A stretch of DNA of 64,000 nt from Tumebacillus avium (GTDB lineage: Bacteria > Bacillota > Bacilli > Tumebacillales > Tumebacillaceae), in contig NZ_CP021434.1 in NCBI RefSeq assembly GCF_002162355.1, positions 3,712,001 through 3,776,000 of the forward strand, in the 5' to 3' direction. This document shows positions 36,975-45,640 of this stretch, in pieces; the first letter of the stretch is position 1, and each line of letters opens with the position of its first letter. Both the position numbers and the translations under genes were made by a program. Below the pieces are notes generated by a model that was not told where the DNA came from, searched no databases, and was given only the letters and a program-made list of their open reading frames with translations.

Positions 36975-38330
36975 ATGAAAAACGACAAAAAGGCAGAAGA
37001 GATCGCCGTCGAACGGATGCAGTTGATCTCTCCTCTGTTGGCCGATGGTATTGACCCTGGAAAAGCCAAAGAGCTGAAGAAAGCCATTTGTGAACAAACC
37101 GGCTTATCCGAAAGAACTCTCCGTCGTTATCTATCTGCCTACCGGGCCGAAGGTTTCGCCGGACTTCGACCTCAAGGGAAGGGTCAAAGGCAAACAGCCG
37201 AAGCAATTACTCCCTATCTCCTTGAGCAAGCCATCCTGCTTCGCCGAGAAGTACCCAGCCGCAGTGTTGCACAAATCATTCAGATCTTGGAGTGGGAAGG
37301 TTTAGCGAAGCCCGGTGAGATCAAGCGCAGCACCTTGCAGGAAAAATTGATGGAGAACGGCTACAGCACTCGCCACATGCGACTATACTCAACCTCTGGC
37401 CTTGCGGCCAGACGCTTTCAACACAAACAGCGTAACCAACTGTGGCAAGCTGACATAAAATTCGGGCCGTATCTACCGATTGGTGAAGGCGGAGCCAACA
37501 AGCAAGTCTATCTCGTTGCGTTCATCGACGATGCGACTCGTTATGTGTTGCATGCGGCTTTCTATCCAACACTCGACCAAACGATCGTAGAAGACTGCTT
37601 CCGTTTCGCAATACAAACAAATGGCGTACCTGATTCTGTCTACTTTGATAACGGCAAGCAATTTCGAACCAAAAGTATGACTCGTACATGTGCAAAACTT
37701 GGCATACGTCTTCGCTTTACTAGGCCATATGCAGCCGAATCCAAAGGGAAAATCGAGCGCTTCAACCGGGTCATAGACAGTTTCCTAACGGAAGCTGCGC
37801 TTGAAAAGCCCCAGACACTCGACCAGCTCAATCTGTTGTTCCAAGTTTGGCTCACCGAATGTTACCAGACCAAACCCCATTCCGCACTCGATGACAATTC
37901 TAGCCCGCAGGTGGCATTTCGAAGCGGCTCGACGCCGCTCCGGCTCGCCGAGGAATCTCTCATTGCGGATGCGTTTTTACACAGCGAAACGAGAAAAGTG
38001 GACAAGGCTGGCTGTATTAGTTTTATGGGGAAGAAATACGAGGTCGGGCTTTCTTTCATTGGACAAAAGGTTGAAGTCGTCTACGACCCGCGTGACATCT
38101 CGACGATTACAATTGAGTATGGCAGCCATACACCGTGGCAGGCGAAAGAACTGATCATAGGTGAATGGGCAGGAAGACGCCCCTCTATCCCGTCGACAAT
38201 TGAACCGCTTATAGTCGAAGGTTCACGGTTACTGGACGCTGCGGAGAAGAAGAATCAAGTCAGGAAAGAACGTCAAACACGCGCCGTCTCATTCCGCAAA
38301 ATTCGGGAGGAGGCGAAGCGAGATGTTTGA
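36975..38330 (+). CDS. Mu/Tn7-type DDE transposase
   Basis: 451 residues. An N-terminal helix-turn-helix region (LSERTLRRYLSAYRAEG, ~44-60) is followed by an integrase (rve) core with catalytic D160 (QLWQADIKFG), D225 (YFDNGKQF) and E261 (SKGKIERFN), a DD35E spacing. A Mu-transposase-like C-terminal beta domain follows (SFMGKKYEVGLSF). It joins donor DNA ends to the target. RBS GGAAAGG about 12 bp before the ATG. Its 3' end overlaps the ATPase gene by 8 bp, so the two are translationally coupled. All three catalytic residues are intact, so the element may still be mobile. Confidence 0.93.
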   Translation: MKNDKKAEEIAVERMQLISPLLADGIDPGKAKELKKAICEQTGLSERTLRRYLSAYRAEGFAGLRPQGKGQRQTAEAITPYLLEQAILLRREVPSRSVAQIIQILEWEGLAKPGEIKRSTLQEKLMENGYSTRHMRLYSTSGLAARRFQHKQRNQLWQADIKFGPYLPIGEGGANKQVYLVAFIDDATRYVLHAAFYPTLDQTIVEDCFRFAIQTNGVPDSVYFDNGKQFRTKSMTRTCAKLGIRLRFTRPYAAESKGKIERFNRVIDSFLTEAALEKPQTLDQLNLLFQVWLTECYQTKPHSALDDNSSPQVAFRSGSTPLRLAEESLIADAFLHSETRKVDKAGCISFMGKKYEVGLSFIGQKVEVVYDPRDISTITIEYGSHTPWQAKELIIGEWAGRRPSIPSTIEPLIVEGSRLLDAAEKKNQVRKERQTRAVSFRKIREEAKRDV

Positions 38331-39123
38331 GGCGTTTTATGAAATGGCGAGAACCCCTTTTTCTCGTGATATGCCTACCCATGAGCTGTATGCGTCGGAT
38401 GTTTTGGAAGAAACGCTTGAGAGATTGGAATATACGGCCGAAAGGCAATGGTTCTCCGTTGTGACCGGCGATTGCGGAACTGGTAAAACAACGACCATCC
38501 GCCGATTCGCGGATGTGCTCGACACATCGAGATTTAAACTGTTGTACCTATCCGATTCAAAGCTAACGCCTCGCCATTTTTACAAGGGATTGCTTGAACA
38601 GTTGGGGTGTGAAGCGAAGTTTTATCGAGGGGACAGCAAGAGACAACTGCATCGGGAAATTGAGCTGATGCGGGGGATTCATCGCCTGCAACCAGTCGTG
38701 GTGGTCGATGAAGCGCATCTGCTAGACAAAGAAATGTTTGAAGAAGTACGGTTTCTGCTGAACTTCAAAATGGATGCCCAGAGTCCAATGGCTCTGATCC
38801 TGGTCGGACAAAATGAACTGTGGGATCGCCTTCAACTCCAGATGTTTACGGCCATTCGGCAAAGGATTGATCTACAGTGCAAACTGGTTCACTACGACCG
38901 CGCACAGGTTGGGGCGTACATAGCTCGTCATCTGGAATATGCGGGCGTTAGCCGTGACATTTTCACGGATGGTGCGGTCGATGAGATCTATCGTTATTCA
39001 AGTGGTACGATTCGCTTGGTTAATAAGGCTGCCACACATAGTCTGATCTATGGAGCAGCAAATAAGCATCGAATCATTGACGACCACATGGTGAAACGGG
39101 TAATCGCGGGAGAATTGACTTGA
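38323..39123 (+). CDS. ExeA/TniB-like AAA ATPase of transposon
   Basis: 266 residues. Walker A GDCGTGKTT at 49-57, Walker B VVVVDEAHLL at 125-134, and sensor region LILVGQNELWDRL. The MuB/TniB/ExeA type of ATPase selects target DNA and stimulates the DDE transposase. The ATG overlaps the transposase stop. The frame is intact to its stop, about 36 bp before the right inverted repeat. Confidence 0.92.
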   Translation: MFEAFYEMARTPFSRDMPTHELYASDVLEETLERLEYTAERQWFSVVTGDCGTGKTTTIRRFADVLDTSRFKLLYLSDSKLTPRHFYKGLLEQLGCEAKFYRGDSKRQLHREIELMRGIHRLQPVVVVDEAHLLDKEMFEEVRFLLNFKMDAQSPMALILVGQNELWDRLQLQMFTAIRQRIDLQCKLVHYDRAQVGAYIARHLEYAGVSRDIFTDGAVDEIYRYSSGTIRLVNKAATHSLIYGAANKHRIIDDHMVKRVIAGELT

Positions 39124-39159
39124 TTCTCCCGTTTTTTCTTTCAGGTTTAACATCGCTCA

Positions 39160-39214
39160 CGCGGTCATCTTTTTCGTCAATTCTTGGACAGCAGAGCCTG
39201 TCAATTTACGGACA
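39160..39214 (-). repeat. Right end of transposon, two transposase-type sites
   Basis: Inner site 39160-39190 is the partner of the left inverted repeat. Outer site 39197-39214 reads, on the minus strand, TGTCCGTAAATTGACAGG, a second copy of the TGTCC-N-AATTGAC core. Two cores in tandem at one end fit a transposase that binds several end sites. Confidence 0.75.
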
Positions 39215-39748
39215 TTATAGGGCAGTAGTAACATTTCGGATCTTAATTTCTTTGAAGAGCCTATATATTCAAAAATGAAAGGCGTCTACTTTAAGGAGAG
39301 AACCGTCTCTGGTCGTTATATTCATGTTGGCGAAATCGAAGCTCTTCTCGATCACTTCCCGCCAAACTATGATAGCGAAGTTGGTTTTAGTGAGGATGAT
39401 AATAGTTTTACAGAAGGCCGGAAAATGATGCGATTACACCTTGTTCGAGAGCGAAATCATAAGCTAATAGCACTTGCTAAGGAGAATTATAAACGTATAC
39501 ATGGTAAACTGATATGTGAAATATGCAGGTTTGACTTTGAAGAAAATTATGGGATCGTGGGCAGAGATTATATTGAAGGACATCATATCGTGCCGATGTC
39601 GGAACTAAGTGAGGATCATCAAACAAAAGTAGAGGATATCGCACTTGTCTGCGCAAACTGCCATAGGATGTTACATCGTAAACGGCCATGGTTAACGATG
39701 TCACAATTGAAGAGACTTCTCAAAAAGCCAAATATTGAGTTGCAATAA
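39215..39748 (+). pseudogene. 3' part of PUA/EVE-like-HNH nuclease gene
   Basis: Catalytic half of the interrupted nuclease. After an in-frame TAG at 39218 (transposon junction) the reading GSSNISDLNFFEEPIY continues into the open frame that has its first ATG at 39275. The HNH domain is complete: CEICRFDF, EGHHIVPMSEL, then CANCHRMLHR (zinc Cys pairs, GHH and the metal His). It may be expressed as a 157-residue fragment from ATG 39275. A Dam-type methylase gene starts 142 bp downstream, suggesting a former restriction-modification pair. Confidence 0.75.
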
Positions 39749-39890
39749 GTCGAAGCCTTTGGATATAGCTGCATAGTTCCTGGTTAATTTCTGATTCTGC
39801 TAAAGTATAGGAATTTGTAAGCATTTGTTATGTCCAAAAAGGTATAAAAAATATATAATGCAACACAGAGCCATAAATTAGGGAGCGTAG

Positions 39891-40706
39891 ATGATGTACG
39901 ATAAAAGAAGGTTATCACCTCTAAGATATCCTGGGGCTAAGGGGAGAGTCTTAGATAAGATATCGAAATACATGTCTGTTGAGCATGTAGAATATAGGGA
40001 ACCATTTGTTGGTGGCGGGTCAGTTTTTCTTTCAAAAATGAAGGTAGAAAGGAATTGGATTAATGATCGAGATGAGTTAGTTGCTGCTCTTTGGCAAGTT
40101 ATTAGGGATACACCTGAATCTTTGTGTGAGTATGTTGAGTTAACCCTCCCAACAGTTGACTATTGGAGAGAAGTTAAGCGGCTACCTGAAGTAAATCTTC
40201 TTGAAAAAGCATACAAATGTCTCTTTCTAAACCGTACAAATTACTCCGGTATATTAAAAGCCAATCCAATCGGTGGAATTGAACAAAAATCTAAGTACCC
40301 GATAGATTGTAGATGGAATCCAAACAATCTGATTAAGAGAATTATGCTTTGCAGCGAAAAGTTACAAGGCACAAATATTACAAGTCTGGATTTTAGAGAT
40401 GTTATTGAAGCAGCGGGTGATGAGGTGTTGATGTTCGTAGACCCTCCATACTATAAAAAAGGGCATAGATTATACCCGACCTATATGAGTAACGAGGAAC
40501 ACCACGTTTTAGCTCAACTACTGCAAAACACTAATCATAGATTCTTACTTACTATTGATAATTGCGAGGAAGTGCAAGAACTTTATCGATGGGCAAATAT
40601 GTATATTGCACATGAAAGTTGGTTTTATACAATAAAGCCTCAAAATGGAAATTATTTAAAGGGAAACGAATTGTTTATTAGTAATTTTGATATCGAAGAG
40701 GTATAG
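39891..40706 (+). CDS. D12-class DNA adenine methyltransferase (Dam/DpnM-like)
   Basis: 271 residues. S-adenosylmethionine motif FVGGGSVF (39-46) near the N-terminus after LRYPGAKGR, and catalytic DPPY at 184-187, the D12 (Dam) family order. It methylates N6 of adenine in a short site, often GATC, but the target cannot be read here. ATGATG start with GGGAG upstream. It lies behind the broken HNH gene, so it is now probably an orphan methylase left from a restriction-modification system. The strong terminator after it isolates it from the SIR2 operon. Confidence 0.92.
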   Translation: MMYDKRRLSPLRYPGAKGRVLDKISKYMSVEHVEYREPFVGGGSVFLSKMKVERNWINDRDELVAALWQVIRDTPESLCEYVELTLPTVDYWREVKRLPEVNLLEKAYKCLFLNRTNYSGILKANPIGGIEQKSKYPIDCRWNPNNLIKRIMLCSEKLQGTNITSLDFRDVIEAAGDEVLMFVDPPYYKKGHRLYPTYMSNEEHHVLAQLLQNTNHRFLLTIDNCEEVQELYRWANMYIAHESWFYTIKPQNGNYLKGNELFISNFDIEEV

Positions 40707-40731
40707 AGATTTAACTTCTCGACACCTAACG

Positions 40732-40757
40732 GCCCCCAAAAGGGGGCTTTTTTTTTT
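40732..40757 (+). terminator. Rho-independent terminator after methylase
   Basis: GCCCCC-AAAA-GGGGGC followed by ten T. It lies between the methylase and the SIR2 operon, which therefore needs its own promoter within 40758-40820. Confidence 0.9.
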
Positions 40758-40826
40758 CTTATGTTGAGAAAGTTTACTTCATCGGATAGAATTACAGGTA
40801 TAAAAAATAATTTTGGAGGAATTAGC

Positions 40827-41647
40827 ATGGATATATACATTCGACGAATCGCTGATGGATTAATCAAAAAGAAAAACAAATCGGAAGCGGGCGTTGTGTT
40901 TTTTTTAGGAGCTGGTTTTTCAATGAGAAAGGCTGATGAAGTAGACGGACTCGGAAGTGGAAACGAACTTGCTTCAAAGTTATGCTTGCAGCTAGATCGA
41001 CCTAATACCTTATCGCTTGAAAGAGCATCCGAGTATTTTGAGGCGGTATTTGATAGAACCGATTTGATAAGCGAGGTTAAAAGTTATATCAAAGAAAACC
41101 AAACCCAGAAAAAAAGCCATATGTTGCTTAGTGAAATAATAAATTTATTAGATGAACCAAACGAAATTGTGTTCACTACCAATTATGATACTTTACTTGA
41201 AACCGCGTACAAGGAAAAATATAGAAAGGATTTAGAAGTGTGGAAGCTGGGGAGTCTTATAGCAAGTATCGGCATATCTATAAGATTCATGGATGCATTT
41301 CGTTGGAATCAGAGATGGTACTTACTTCAGAGGATTTTTATAATGTTACTACAGAAGAAAACCTTATGAAAGATCTTTATTCCGTGCTGCGGAATAACAC
41401 ATGTGTTTTTATAGGGTTTGGGATGGAAGATCGAGATCTTTTAGATCTATTATTTAACATTCGAGCAAAGAACCAAAACTTTGGTGCAATGAAACATTAT
41501 TTGGTTATTCCAGAAGGAAGGATTGATAAGGAAAGAGTAAAGTATTTAAACAAAAAATTCGGTATTGAACAAATTGCGTTGGATCGAGATGATTTTCTTG
41601 AGCGATTGATCGAAGAGTTTAAAAAAAAAGTAGCAATGATAGATTAA
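40827..41647 (+). CDS. SIR2-domain effector, N-terminal part (apparent frameshift)
   Basis: NAD-binding SIR2-like domain of a putative anti-phage effector. ATG 40827 has GGAGG eight bases upstream; the longer frame from 40761 starts inside the terminator and is rejected. Motifs: FLGAGFS (27-32), FTTNYDTLLE (116-125), then in another frame IYKIHGCIS (His ~155) and FIGFGMEDRDLLDLL. The two halves (to 41369 and from ~41240) are joined if one G is added to the GGGG at ~41247, giving WKLGESYSKYRHIYKIHG. The gene as read thus lacks one base, or needs -1 slippage. A second shift at the nine-A run (41621-41629) connects it to the next entry. SIR2 effectors often hydrolyse NAD+; this activity is inferred. 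Confidence 0.8.
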
Positions 41648-43494
41648 ACAACTTTTTAGAAACTTCGATAACAGAATTTGAAGAGCGATCAAATTGGCCA
41701 TATGAGAACATTGTCGATGATCTACTGATTAACGCTGATTTATTTAAATCTAAAATCGAATATCTTCCGTATTTGATATTGTTTGGACAACATTATGATA
41801 GAGACACTGCTATTGAATCTATCCTACAGTCATTAAGTCCGCAACAACTAATGCCTTTGTATAGAAAGCACTATGATCTACTTGACCAGAATGGGCTGAT
41901 AGGGAATCGGAAAACATTACTAATTGAAATTGCAAACATAATTGCTAATAAAAAAATTTTGGTTGAAAAGTCTGTTGTTAAAGATTTTGTCAAAGCCTTG
42001 TTGGAGGAGACAAGGCATGGCCAAATAGGGTCAGTAAATATTTCGATTTTGTACCAATTATTTGATACGGAAGATAAATGCAAAGTTCTACCTCTTTTTT
42101 CTACACAAATATTTGACGATATTAAGGATATGGAATTCGAGCTTAATTCACTTAAAGGAGAATTGGGCTTAGAAACTGCGCTTACACTATTTGCTCAGGT
42201 AGTAGTAAAGTCTACTAATGTCGATGTAATTAATACGATAGTAAGAGTGGCGGAAGATTCACTTGTGGGGAAAATCTCCAAACTCAGAATGGCCATCATT
42301 AATTACGAAATCGACGGGTTGGAGTTAATACCGATAGACGACGGTTTTGGGGATGGGATGAAGAGAAATTTGCTTGAAATAAACGATGAGTGTAAAGCTG
42401 TTAGATCGAAGCTATCATCATTATGGACAAATGAATTTCATGATGCTGCTAATTCGCTCAATAGTGATTATCCCCTAAGTGAGTTTATTGCCGAACCTGA
42501 CATAATTACAAACGGTCCATTTGCTACTGCTAGATTGATTATTGGTACTGGTAAAGGTTGTCTTGTCTCCGATTCAAATTCTCTTATCTCTATCGATTTG
42601 GAATCGCATCTTACTAATGCTATTAATGAAGGAGATGTAGTGACCTTAAGTCCAGTGCTGGTTGATGGACGAGTTGGATATGCGACTGTTGACGGGTTCA
42701 TCAAAATTGTCACTTTTGAAGGTGAAGTGGTAAATCTTGTCGTTACTAATGACAAGATTGTCGCTTTAAAATCTTTCAATAACAAGATATTTGGTCTCGG
42801 AGAACTAGGAGATATTTACGTTTTAGACAGCGAAAGTGATGAAACAGTCGACTTATCGTATGAACTTAAAAGTGAGTATAGTTTTTCGGGTATGGTAATA
42901 ATGGCCAACAATTTGCTCGTATATAATGAACAGTTTATATACCGGCTTGAAATAAAATCAAACGGATATCTTGAAGTCAGATCTGAATATAAGTGTGATA
43001 ACATTCAAAGCGTTTCAGGAATTGGCAGCTATTGTTTTGTAGTTACCCTGGAAGGGCTGATAAGACTTAATATTTACAGCGGCCATGAAAGAAAATATGA
43101 CCTGACATCTCCAATAGATGGGACCCTGATATTGGAAACAGAGGATACAGTTATTGTTAATTTTGGAGATAGGATAGTTCGATTGGATTTTAGTTATGAG
43201 GAACCTCGGCATAGAGTTGTGTATAGAAGTGATAACCAACGAATTAATGACATGATAATGTGTAATAGTTCTTTAGCAGTAGTACTAGACAATCATGTAA
43301 TAGCAGTGCTCAAGGAAGTTGGTAAGGGTTTGTTTACGAAAATAAATGAGCATTATTTTGACCGTGAAGCTATGTGGAAACTTAGTTCAGGTTACGGAAG
43401 TCTATACATTACTGCAGAACACGGTGTTTTTGTAATTAAAAATCTATCATCTGAATTCAACCGAGTTGAGGGGGAAAAGAACTATGTTGTATAG
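41623..43494 (+). CDS. C-terminal half of SIR2 effector, propeller-like
   Basis: Open frame with first usable start at TTG 41773, but coding clearly continues upstream (KKSSNDRLNNFLETSITEFE) to the nine-A run at 41621. One extra A there fuses it to the SIR2 part, giving one protein of about 889 residues from 40827 to 43494. The first ~220 residues are helical. From AEPDIITNGPF onward there are repeated short beta-strand units ending in hydrophobic-G/D turns (ILGLGELGDIYVL-like, SLYITAEHGVFVI), a beta-propeller look. No family recognised. It may sense the phage trigger while the SIR2 domain acts. The 3' end overlaps the ATPase start by 11 bp, so the three genes are coupled. Confidence 0.7.
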   Translation, partial: KKSSNDRLNNFLETSITEFEERSNWPYENIVDDLLINADLFKSKIEYLPYLILFGQHYDRDTAIESILQSLSPQQLMPLYRKHYDLLDQNGLIGNRKTLLIEIANIIANKKILVEKSVVKDFVKALLEETRHGQIGSVNISILYQLFDTEDKCKVLPLFSTQIFDDIKDMEFELNSLKGELGLETALTLFAQVVVKSTNVDVINTIVRVAEDSLVGKISKLRMAIINYEIDGLELIPIDDGFGDGMKRNLLEINDECKAVRSKLSSLWTNEFHDAANSLNSDYPLSEFIAEPDIITNGPFATARLIIGTGKGCLVSDSNSLISIDLESHLTNAINEGDVVTLSPVLVDGRVGYATVDGFIKIVTFEGEVVNLVVTNDKIVALKSFNNKIFGLGELGDIYVLDSESDETVDLSYELKSEYSFSGMVIMANNLLVYNEQFIYRLEIKSNGYLEVRSEYKCDNIQSVSGIGSYCFVVTLEGLIRLNIYSGHERKYDLTSPIDGTLILETEDTVIVNFGDRIVRLDFSYEEPRHRVVYRSDNQRINDMIMCNSSLAVVLDNHVIAVLKEVGKGLFTKINEHYFDREAMWKLSSGYGSLYITAEHGVFVIKNLSSEFNRVEGEKNYVV

Positions 43495-45640
43495 TAACGC
43501 AAGTGAAGTGAACAATAGGGAGTTACTTGACCTACTAAAGTTGTATTTTGAAGATGCCGAAGTTCCAGTTGAATGGATCGAAAGTATCTTTGCGAGTTTG
43601 AATAGTCCTGTAATATCTACAGTTACAGGAATAGATTTTTACTTGAAGGTTGAAGGGCTTGAAGGGAAGGTTGGTTACGAGCTTTCTGGTTCTGCGAAGA
43701 ACAGTAAGGTCTTTGAAATTGTTGGGACAAATCAAAGATTTAAAACCTCGACTCTTATTATTATTGCATTAATTTTGGGTTTCGATTTTGATGGTCTTGA
43801 TGATGAACTTTCTTCAAACCAGATTGTCACTCGTGTGAACAAAATGCGGAAGTTTATTTTTGAAAACAGCGATCTCGTTATGGTTTTGAAATTATCTAAT
43901 GCCGACTATTCGTTTAATTTTGAGAAATATAGAGATAAATTGACCTTCTCTGATAGTGATGGTGCCCGAGGCGAATATTATCTTGAAAATGATTTTAGTA
44001 TATATGAGCAATATCAAGAAGAATTATCTAAGTTGTCAATAGCTGATGTTCAATTTGTATCAAAAGGTAGGAACTTTGTAGGTCATGTTCACAGAGAGAT
44101 TCGAGACGAATTTCTAGCTACCCTTAACGCGATAAAAAAACCTGTGGAAATTATCGTAAATAATAAATTGCAAGAAAGTCAAACCAACAGCAAGATAAAA
44201 CAAAAAACACAAGTGGAAATTAAAAACGAAAATGTCTATCTTCGAAACGCTGCCAAAGCTCTAGAAGGACTCGGACTAAGTTTGAACGAGGCAGTATTAC
44301 ATTCAAAGTTCTTAAACAGAAAGATGGACAATTTCGAAACGATTTCAAGTGTCGTTAAAAAAACTGAAAAGTTGAACGGTGAAGAAAAAGCATTAAACTC
44401 CTTAATACTTGTAAAACAAGAGGAATATAACGAAAAAATGGGGGAGATACGAAAGTATATAAATGGACTAAACGCAGAAGCCGCACCGTTTGGGACTAAT
44501 TTCACTCAGAATGATATCTTAGAAAAGATGCAAAGAATTAAGAACGAATGGAACGGACTGCTTATTGGCGGCGAGAGTATCAAGTCAATCCTTCGGGATC
44601 TTGAGGGGGAGAAAGTAGTCCCATTTACTGTTAGCAGCAATTATCTCCCCTCTCTGTTTGTAAAAAATAAGCAAGATTTGATGAAGTTGTTTGAAAATGT
44701 CTCGAATCATCATATGGGTGTAAATAAATTCCTACAAGTTGCTGATGGGAAAATAGAAATGGTTGATGGCCTCTTGAAGGAGAAAGATCTAATTCAGTTA
44801 AAACTTCGTCAACTTAACGATCAACGAAATACAATTATGATGGAGTTGAATGAATTACAAAGTATATTAGATGCTTTTAGATACTTTGGTGATTATGATG
44901 ATGAGAGTTATTTAGACAAAGTGATGGAGGAAGTTGTTCAAAGGAAGGACTATAAATTATCTTTGAAAATTGTTAAGTTGTTAGATGAGGCAGAGTTTGT
45001 ACTCAATGCGAGCTCAAATTCTGAATTATTGGATCAAATTCATTCAAGAATTAAAGAAAATGAGGAGTTGCTCGAGAAAGGGAAAACCGTTGTTTCTCTT
45101 CCTTCTCAGGCAAAATATACCATCGCACTAGGGAAAGCGTTACAGGATTTGCTTGCGGTTATAGCTTATTTAGATGCTGACCCCAGTTCGCAGTCTTTTG
45201 ATGCAAAATATAGAGCATCAGTAAGTACGAATTTACATCATACAGTTGTTGGATTGTTCAATGACTATATGAAGGAACGGTGTAAATACTACTTCGAAGT
45301 GATTTCAAAAGAAGTAGTTGTTACCGAAGTTCTATCACAATACAATTTTATCAATCAGGAATTTGATATTAATGGAAGGAAAGTTAGTACCAGAGAAGGT
45401 ATAAGTGGTGGTACAGACTCAGCAATGACAGTCCGAAGCTTTGCTTCAAAACCTACACTTAAGAAACTAGGTCTAATTTTACTCGTTGATGAGTGGGGGG
45501 ACGTGGGAGTTGAGTTAGCCAAAAGTGTTTATAAAACCTTTGAAGAACTAGATACTTTTGGATTTGGGATTTTCGTCAAGGTGGACGATGATTATGATGT
45601 GCTAGAATTGTTTGCTGTAGCGGAGGGGGAGAAAGAGTGA
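43484..45640 (+). CDS. SMC/ABC-like coiled-coil ATPase with variant Walker A
   Basis: 718 residues from ATG 43484 (AGGGGG site ~9 bp upstream; the TTG at 43466 is less likely). The N-terminal lobe has GTNQRFKTST at 81-90, placed where SMC/RecN proteins have GxxGxGKST; Phe replaces the second Gly but Lys-Thr remain. Long charged coiled-coil segments occupy roughly 260-560. The C-terminal lobe has an ABC signature-like ISGG (640-643) and a Walker B-like LILLVDEWGDVG (665-676). Together this is an SMC-hinge-like ATPase, as in Lamassu, Septu or ABC-3C defence systems, but no exact family is recognised. It overlaps both neighbours and probably works with the SIR2 effector as sensor or motor. Confidence 0.75.
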   Translation: MLYSNASEVNNRELLDLLKLYFEDAEVPVEWIESIFASLNSPVISTVTGIDFYLKVEGLEGKVGYELSGSAKNSKVFEIVGTNQRFKTSTLIIIALILGFDFDGLDDELSSNQIVTRVNKMRKFIFENSDLVMVLKLSNADYSFNFEKYRDKLTFSDSDGARGEYYLENDFSIYEQYQEELSKLSIADVQFVSKGRNFVGHVHREIRDEFLATLNAIKKPVEIIVNNKLQESQTNSKIKQKTQVEIKNENVYLRNAAKALEGLGLSLNEAVLHSKFLNRKMDNFETISSVVKKTEKLNGEEKALNSLILVKQEEYNEKMGEIRKYINGLNAEAAPFGTNFTQNDILEKMQRIKNEWNGLLIGGESIKSILRDLEGEKVVPFTVSSNYLPSLFVKNKQDLMKLFENVSNHHMGVNKFLQVADGKIEMVDGLLKEKDLIQLKLRQLNDQRNTIMMELNELQSILDAFRYFGDYDDESYLDKVMEEVVQRKDYKLSLKIVKLLDEAEFVLNASSNSELLDQIHSRIKENEELLEKGKTVVSLPSQAKYTIALGKALQDLLAVIAYLDADPSSQSFDAKYRASVSTNLHHTVVGLFNDYMKERCKYYFEVISKEVVVTEVLSQYNFINQEFDINGRKVSTREGISGGTDSAMTVRSFASKPTLKKLGLILLVDEWGDVGVELAKSVYKTFEELDTFGFGIFVKVDDDYDVLELFAVAEGEKE

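Larger units (their letters stand above)
36260..39214 (+). mobile_element. Three-gene DD35E/AAA transposon inserted in nuclease gene
   Basis: About 2.95 kb. It encodes a zinc-ribbon DUF6431-like protein, a Mu/Tn7-type DDE transposase and an ExeA/TniB-like AAA ATPase, all on the plus strand. Ends carry a matching inverted repeat (left 36260-36290, right 39160-39190, 25 of 31 bases identical). A further TGTCC-type site at the extreme right (39197-39214) makes the right end two-site, as in Mu/Tn7-like elements. The insertion splits the PUA/EVE-HNH gene. No clear target duplication was seen (TTGCC left, TTATA right), so the exact outer tips are uncertain by a few bases. Confidence 0.85.

Noticed and set aside
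40761..40826. Upstream ATG extension of the SIR2 gene
   Set aside because: It begins just after the T-run of the methylase terminator and has no ribosome site, while ATG 40827 has GGAGG at correct distance.
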